Program-made: the position numbers and the translations under genes | From: Stachybotrys elegans | Lineage: Eukaryota > Ascomycota > Sordariomycetes > Hypocreales > Stachybotryaceae | DNA: 64,000 nt | Direction: 5' to 3' | NCBI GenBank assembly: GCA_020746835.1 | Contig: JAGPNK010000020.1 | Span: forward strand, 310,001 to 374,000 | Notes under the pieces: model-generated | Seen by the model: only the letters and a program-made list of their open reading frames with translations | What the model was told of the DNA's origin: nothing | Databases searched by the model: none | Shown: positions 57,659 through 64,000 of the stretch, one piece after another | Position numbering within the stretch: position 1 is the stretch's first letter | Layout of the letters: each line of letters starts with the position of its first letter

Positions 57659-59760
57659 CTGAGCTGATGTATACTGTACGATAATAATGGATGCGATGAT
57701 GAATGACAAACATGGATGGCCCTTCTATGGACCCTTGAAACCCTTGACCTGTGGAGAATCGTGACGCAATGTACTGTGTCTGCCAGCCCACCAACCGACC
57801 AATCATTGTTTCCGTCTCATCTGGCATTTGACCAGCCAGATCTAAGGGCTGTTGAATAGTTACTTGGTACAGTCCATGTACGAGAGGAGATGTATAAACC
57901 AAATCTTGGATAGAGATGGATGCTTTAAGCGAGCTTCTTCTCCTCTTCGGTCCCACAGCAATGAGTGTAGTTAGTCTCGTGGGCCTCGACATCTCCCAAC
58001 TTGCTGTATCGTTCATCATGATCCAGGCTCATGCGTGTATCAGTACACGTTATGAGTGTTCGAAGCCGCAAAGACTTTAAGAAGGTTGTGTGTAGCGTTC
58101 CACAAGAGGGGGGTCAAAACTACAAAAAGAGAGATCTAGTTCATGGGGAAGGAGAATGGTTCCATTATCTCACAGCCGTCTACTCTATATTTACTTGTTC
58201 AATTTTTTATCTTGTACACATAACCAGCCTCTCTGTGTTTGTATATATTATAAATTAGGTGCATACAGTGGGAAAATAACAGTAGTGTATGCGAGCAATG
58301 ATGGCTTCCTGCTGCCTACAGGACTAACAACAGAGTCAGACAATGAAGGGATCGTCAGACTGTGACTGGCAGCACCCATTGCCCGAATGAGGAAGTGTTC
58401 GTATATATTCATGTCCATGTTACCTCACAGTGCCTATTCAGTCTATTACTTTCATATCCCGTCCACGCACCCATGCTCATTTATTCTTTAATTTCCTTTC
58501 ACACCATGTCATCCGGCAGTTTAAGGATCTGCCAAGCTATATTGTTTGTGGACCTATACTGCCATTATGGTCTATATACTTGAGTTTTGAGGCATGGACG
58601 ATCTGGTCTAGATGAAAGAAGCAGTGCCCGGTTTTTGGATGAATCAGGTCATGAGAGCAACATGCCACGCATCCTTCTTGTCCGTCAGTGTTTGCATCTC
58701 CACGAACTACTATGGAAGAACCTAGACTGAGAGCAGGCCCTGGTATAGGTAGACGGGAGCCACGCGGCCCGTCGGTAGTTGTCCCACCCAGCTGACTTGA
58801 GGAGACAGGCATTGTTGCGGGAGCCAAGAGAGTCATTTCTTGGGCCATCTACCGCATCGGCAGCTCGTTTCATGCTGCTGGAAATAAGGCGTATTCCTTG
58901 CATGATGATCTTGCAGCCCGAGTGCAGAGCATTCTCCGAGACAGGGGACTGGCTACTGGCTACTGGCACGGGAAAATTGCCGACCGCACGGGTGCGCTCT
59001 GGGCGCTCCAAGATGCTGGCATTCAGCCCGATCCCGCCATGCCGATCCTGATTTGACCTGGAACTTCCCTCTTGTCTCCAACCTCACCCCCCTAGTGAAC
59101 TCGTCTCCATTGAGTCTGTCACTGCCATCTCTGGACGAATGAAGCTGCCTCGCCGCCACGTCACACGTACGACATGGCACACGCAAATATGCAATATGTG
59201 ACACAAACCTGCTGCTCTATCCTCTATTGGACCATACGCATGCGCACAATGCCCACCGCTCTTTTGCTTTTTTATTTTACGCGCTTTGACTTGATCAGCT
59301 GAACGGAAAAAATTTCCCCAACTTGCTTTTCCGACGCCAGCAGCTCCCATCATCCTCCCATGCTTGCCAATAAAAATGCCCACGGCGGTCAAACAAGAAG
59401 GAAAAAAGAGCAGCATATGCACAGGAAAGCCCACAAAAATAGCACCCTGGCTGCCCATCCCGGCACGCCCATCATCAGCCGCTCGCAGGCATAACCCCAG
59501 TTCCTCCAAAAAACAGGGCTATGACTCGGGAGCCGTCACGGCCTGCCTATGAGGACGAGGCGGGCAGAGGCGGCAGACACGAAATGCCTCCATCAATAAG
59601 TACTATCGCCATGCCGTCTGCAGCCTTGAACCTTTTCTCACGCCACTTTCGTTCACCCACCTCCATCTCCATCCCGATCACCATCACAATCCCCCCCTCC
59701 GCTCTCTTGTCACCGGGATAGGAAAAGAAACCCTGCCATGAGGCATGAGGCGTCGCCAGG
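57659..59760. other. Intergenic region, no gene supported
   Basis: The 3' flank of the small hydrophilic protein gene, then 1.7 kb with AT-rich patches (58150-58260, 58400-58600) and a CT-rich stretch with CCATCTCCATC repeats (about 59640-59700) just before the rhodopsin-domain gene, its likely leader. Open frames stay under about 190 codons and show no domain. Confidence 0.5.
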
Positions 59761-60952
59761 ATGCTTGAGCTGCACGACCTCACGCCTACCATCTTCGCCG
59801 TAACCATTGCATCGGCCGTCCTGTGTACCGCCCTGACAGCCATGCGGGCGGGCGTCCGCTTCCACTACCACAACCTGGGCATCGACGACCACATTGCCCA
59901 TGTCGGCCTCGTACGATGACGCTACGCCCTCTCCCACAAGGGCCACCCCATTCCTTGGGTACGCTGCTGACCCCATCAAACCAGGTCTTTTGGCTCGTAT
60001 GCCTGGGCCTCGCCATCCCGCTCTGCCTCAACGGCCTCGGCGCTCGCTCTGCCCATGTCACCCCGGAGATGGAGGTCCAAACCCGCAAGTACTTCTTCCT
60101 CTTCCAGGACATGTACGTCTGGGCCAATATCCCCGCCAAGACCTCCATCTGCCTTAGCATCCGCCGCGTCGTCAAGCATTACACCTGGATCACATGGACC
60201 CTGTACGCCATCATCTTCGTCATTGCCAGCTCCTCCATCGTCACAAACATATGGCTCCTGACCTTCTGCCGCCCCGTTGCCGCCATGTGGGATCCCACCA
60301 TTCCAGGCAGTACTTGCCGACCGGCTTCTGCCATGGTGGCCATTGCCAACGCCTGGTCCTACATCAACATCATCATCGACTGGATCGTCGCACTTCTGCC
60401 CGTCTTTCTCCTCTGGAAGATCAACATGCCCTGGAAGCAAAAGGCCACCGTCTCTGGCGTTCTCAGCCTGGGTATCTTTGCCAGCAGTGCCACCCTTGTC
60501 CGTCTGGTCTATCTACCAGCATTTACAGCCACACATGACTACCTCTGTGAGTCGCTTCCCGATGCCCTCCCGAGCAGACATTACATGCCTCGACTGCGGC
60601 ACTTGCTAACACCAATACAGACGGGCTTGGCCAAATCATTCTATGGACCATCCTCGAACTCACAATGGCCATAATAGCCGTGTCGCTCATGGCTCTTCGA
60701 CCTCTTCTCCGTCGCTTCCTTGGCTCATCTGCCAGCGAAAACGTTGACGCTGCTGCCCGCCCGGCGCCCGATACTCGCCAGCGCAACAACAGGTTCTTCC
60801 GAATGCACGGCTGGTCGCTCCAGATAGGTCTCGACTCCTATCTCAACGCCCACCTAACGCGGCAAAGCACCCTCCCGACAGGAACCTCGAATGGACAAAC
60901 AAGTTTCGGCGATATGGATATCACTCAATCACCAAGGTCGTTGCCCGGATAG
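59761..60952 (+). CDS. Fungal rhodopsin-domain integral membrane protein, 347 aa
   Basis: A seven-helix membrane protein of the fungal rhodopsin-domain group (PTH11-like in the broad sense, without a CFEM head). Exons are 59761-59910, 59985-60546 and 60621-60952, giving 348 codons including the stop. It begins MLELHDLTPTIFAVTIASAV, already a membrane helix. Family blocks are visible: GIDDHIAHVGL near helix 2, SICLSIRRVV after helix 3, FCRPVAAMWDP before the second extracellular loop, then AMVAIANAWSYINIIIDWIVALLPVF and LWKINMPWKQK, the usual loop-and-helix pair (cited here as NAWSYINIIIDW and LLWKINMPWKQK). The C-terminal 80 residues are hydrophilic and Ser/Thr-rich, probably cytosolic. The ligand is unknown; members are widespread, often many per genome, and some affect surface sensing. 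It converges on the MFS gene at 61447. Confidence 0.88.
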
Positions 60953-61446
60953 CTAGCGGACCCGGCCGGACGCGAACATTCACCAAAATACCTCCTACTA
61001 CCATCGGCCGAGTTGCAACCCAGAACCTCATAAATTAGTACATGATCCATTGACCCCCAAAGTCTTTGCCTTGGGGCAAGCTGCAGAAACGAGCGAATGA
61101 AAGCAACAAAGCGGAGCACACTGATGCGTGGATGTATCATCTTTGAGTTACATCTGGCCTCGTCAATCGTAACTTCAAGTTGATCACCATTCTGTGGTAT
61201 GTGGCGGCCAAAACCTTCACATCGCCATGACTACAGCCACAAGCACGGGCTTTTCTACCAAGTGTCATCTATGAATTCGATGTCGTCTTTGTCGTCAGAG
61301 GAGACCTCCTCGTCGTTGGTCTGTGCCCCATTGGGGCACACGGTCGGGAAGTCCCACGTTGACCACGATTCATCTCTATAGGTATTGACTAGATGGAAAG
61401 CATACAGCCGCTCCTACAACACGTGGCTACTAGCCAGCCGTGCTGA
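60953..61446. other. Spacer between two convergent genes
   Basis: 494 bp of 3' flank shared by the rhodopsin-domain gene (+) and the MFS transporter (-). I see no gene, repeat or strong terminator in it. Confidence 0.5.
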
Positions 61447-63366
61447 TCATGGCGCCACATTGCCACTCGCCACGTTGGAGGTGGAGCCACTCGAGTGGCT
61501 GCTGCTCTCGACGTCTGAACTGCCTAGGTATCGGGATAGCTGCTCGTCCAGCCCAGCGGCGGTATATCGAGGCATCTTGTCAGCCATCTTGACGGGAGAG
61601 ACGCCTTCCGCGTGCGCCTTGGCAAAGTATAGGTCAATCTCCTCGAGTGACCTCTTGGAAGTCTCGGGGAAGTAGAAGTAGACGCAGGGGATGAGGGCGG
61701 CGTTGAAGACAGCGAACATTATGTAACTATCCAACATAATTAGCATGATAAAGACCTGTAGGCTCTATAGCTGCACTTACGTTCTGTACTGCAGGTTGGC
61801 AAAGGCAGGCGGAGTAATCATGACGATCAGGAAGTTGCTGAGCCAGTTGCTGCACGTTGAAAGTGCGTTGGCCTGGATCCGCGTCTGCAGGTTCGTCACC
61901 TCGGCAGGATATAGCCACGTCATTCCGAGCCACCCAAGGGCGAAGAAGGTGTTGAAGGCGAAGAGGAACACGACGGCCGTGACACCGTAGGTAGTGGAAA
62001 GCTGCGGCGCCCCCTGCTCGTTGGTTGTGCCCGTCGACGTGGTGCCGCCGAGGATAGCCATGGAGACCATCATGCCGAAGGCGCCGAACAGCATGAGCTT
62101 GCGGCGTCCCACACGCTCAATCAGGGGCAGCGCGACGAGGGATGCGAGGAAGTACTCGGTGCCGTTCAGGGCGGCTAGGAGCCGGGAGAGCTCGGGACCG
62201 AAGCCGAGGGAGTTCTCAAAGACAAAGGTAGCGTAGTAGGTGATGAGGTTGATGCCGCAGATCTGCTGGAAAAACTGCGCCGCAACGCCGAGCATCGTCC
62301 GGCGAAGGTTCTGCGAAGGACCGCGCGTGACGAGGCGGGAGAAGTACCCGCCCTGCTGCTGCACGCTGAGGGCCGTCGTGATCTGCGAGACCTCCACCTC
62401 CACCTCGGGGGCGTCGATTTCCTTGTCCAAGAGCCTGCTGATGACTTCGCGGGCATCCTCGGTCCGGCCCTTCATGATGAGCCAGCGGGGGGAGTCGGGG
62501 AGGTACAAGAGGCCGATCATGACGAGGACGGTGAAGAAGCTCTGGAACATGACGGGGAACCGCCAACGGACTTCTCCTTCGAGGAAGTAGAAGCCGTAGA
62601 CGACCCAGTAGGAGATCATGATGCCTCCCGAGATGAGAGCACCGGAAAGCAGAATGAGGAACCCGCGGCGTTCAGGGCGGGCACACTCAGACTGCCAGGT
62701 GGGAATCGTCGATGTCACCATGCCATTGCCGATGCCGCCAATGACACGACCGCTGACGAAGAGCCCGTACTCGAAGGAAGCCGCCTGCATGACGCCTCCA
62801 ATAATCATGATCAGCGAGCCCCAGAAGGTCGAGGATCGGCGACCCCACGCCTCGCCCCAGAACAAGATGACGACAGCGCCGAGGAAGCAGCCAATCTGGT
62901 AGATGGCCACGCCGGCGGCCTGCGTGTTGGCGTCGCCGTGGCAGTAGCGCTCGTCGCGCGACCCGTCCTCGTGGTAGCACAGGGCGTTGGACCGCTCGAG
63001 GGGCGTCATGAGCGCCTGGTTCCTCTGGAAGGAGTCGAGCGTCAGCAGGCCGCTCAGCACGCCCTGGTCGTAGCCGAACATGAGGAAGCCGCACGAGGCG
63101 ATGACGCCGATGCCCCAGTTGAGCGCCGCGCCGCGGAGCCGCTGCCCGCCCACCTTCCACTGCGGGAGGTCGCCCATCTTGCTGCAGAAGCGGAGGAAGG
63201 GGTTGGAGGGGCTGGCGCTGGGTTGGTTTGGGGTCGGTGTGGGAGCGGTATGCTCGGGCTTGGTGACGGGGGCGTTGTCTTCGCGGACCGATGGCTCTGG
63301 GACGGAGGATACACTGTCCTCGTCCGCTAGAGGCGGGTTCGCCGCGGGCTCTGGCTTCTCCGACAT
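61447..63366 (-). CDS. MFS sugar transporter (hexose/monosaccharide type), 621 aa
   Basis: A twelve-helix sugar porter in the plasma membrane. Exon 1 is 63366-61781, the intron is 61780-61727 and exon 2 is 61726-61447, giving 622 codons including the stop; an ATG at 63390 in the same frame would add 8 residues (MPISLQTI). The first 100 residues are a hydrophilic Pro/Glu/Ser-rich cytosolic N-tail, longer than usual for the family. Family signatures are visible: GYDQGVLSGLL in helix 1, WGRRSSTFWGSL, RVIGGIGNGMVTSTIPTWQSE, PDSPRWLIMKGR, QQICGINLITYY (sugar-binding helix 7), ERVGRRKLMLFG and FYFPETSKRSLEEID. The C-tail is Ser-rich (SSDVESSSHSSGSTS). The substrate is probably a monosaccharide or polyol but is not fixed by sequence. 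A TATAAA box lies 127 bp upstream. Confidence 0.92.
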
Positions 63367-64000
63367 GATGGTCTGGAGAGATATCGGCACGGTATTTCAC
63401 AAGGCTGTGATATGAAGGCAGATACTCAAGACAAGATGGACAGGAGATGAACAACACCACATGCCGAAACAAACCGGAAGGGACAAGCTTTCTTTATACC
63501 CCTCCCTTCCACAAAATATGCGAGTAAATTTCTGCACCTCCAACCTCTTGGCTCTCCTCCCATTTCCCTGCTAACCTCCCGCCGGATTATCGTGAGACGG
63601 TGAGCCATTGCTCCCTCTGATAGACCGCAGTGACGTGTGCCAATGGTCAGCGTATCCGCTTTACACTGGAACCTCACGATGCGCGCTGCCAACAACTGTG
63701 GTTCGAAAGAGGAGCCCTTCGGCCTTGCTACCAGCTGGGCCTTGGCTCGGCGCGCCGGGGGCCTGGGCTCCTGTGCCTTCGGAGACAGTCCGGTGGGCTT
63801 CGTGCCCCGGGCGGTTCTCGCGGTGGGAGCGCCGCCAAGATTAAGCATGATTTGCTAGCCTGGCGGGACTCTGCTGATCTTGTGGGCAAGGGGAAATCAA
63901 CTGCACCACTTTTTTATACTGGGGAGGCCCGGTGACGCTCGGTTATGAAGTCGAGCTTATCATTACCCGAGGCAGTTTCGGGTGCGAGTCTCAGGCTGGC
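63367..64000. other. Right-end region, promoter of the MFS gene and no further gene
   Basis: Upstream flank of the sugar transporter on the minus strand. Open frames on both strands are under about 145 codons and show no domain. I see no tRNA. Confidence 0.45.
63493..63498 (-). promoter_or_regulatory. TATA box of the MFS sugar transporter
   Basis: On the minus strand the sequence reads GGGTATAAAGAAAGC, a strong TATAAA 127 bp before the ATG at 63366. The spacing is normal for a regulated fungal gene with a leader of about 80 to 100 nt. Confidence 0.65.

Overview
This is nuclear DNA from a filamentous ascomycete, most likely Sordariomycetes, order Hypocreales. The genes carry short GT..AG introns (about 50 to 100 bp), coding sequence is GC-rich, and promoters contain CT-rich tracts and scattered TAGG/CCTA and GGTACC words. 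The gene set includes filamentous-fungal families: a fungal rhodopsin-domain membrane protein, a CFEM-like GPI adhesin close to Metarhizium Mad1, and a yapsin-type aspartic protease. The adhesin suggests the insect- or nematode-associated part of Hypocreales, but that is inference.

I support sixteen protein genes, mostly with exon junctions that I joined by hand and checked for phase. From left to right: a Rap/Rsr1-type small GTPase (-, 3.4-4.4 kb); a proline-rich single-pass membrane protein (-, 9.7-10.3 kb); EFR3 (-, 12.4-15.9 kb); an MFS sugar transporter (-, 18.2-20.0 kb); an unrecognised 211-residue protein (+, 24.1-24.7 kb); coatomer gamma SEC21 (-, 26.2-29.2 kb); the F1-ATPase assembly factor ATP12 (+, 29.9-31.0 kb); an unrecognised 628-residue four-exon protein (-, 31.2-33.2 kb); a GPI-type aspartic protease (+, 39.4-41.2 kb); an unrecognised 511-residue membrane protein (+, 41.8-43.4 kb); a peroxisomal 4-coumarate-CoA-ligase-like enzyme (+, 43.8-45.8 kb); a Mad1-like adhesin (-, 46.8-49.0 kb); VMS1/ANKZF1 (-, 54.6-56.6 kb) with an apparent one-base frameshift; a 106-residue hydrophilic protein of stress-protein type (+, 57.3-57.7 kb); a rhodopsin-domain protein (+, 59.8-61.0 kb); and a second MFS sugar transporter (-, 61.4-63.4 kb).

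The window mixes housekeeping genes (COPI coat, ATP synthase assembly, PI4-kinase anchoring, ribosome rescue, polarity GTPase) with surface and accessory genes (two GPI-type surface proteins, two sugar transporters, a rhodopsin-domain protein). It is gene-sparse: blank stretches at 4.4-9.7, 20.0-24.1, 33.2-39.4 and 49.0-54.6 kb hold simple repeats and CT-rich or purine-rich tracts but no gene I can defend. I see no tRNA, rRNA, CRISPR array or intact transposon.

I found no clear new multi-gene system. The best leads are the frameshift in VMS1, the repeat-rich adhesin with its long silent upstream region, the co-directional trio at 39.4-45.8 kb (secreted protease, orphan membrane protein, peroxisomal acyl-CoA ligase), three unrecognised genes, and the recurrent TAGG/GGTACC palindromic words between genes.
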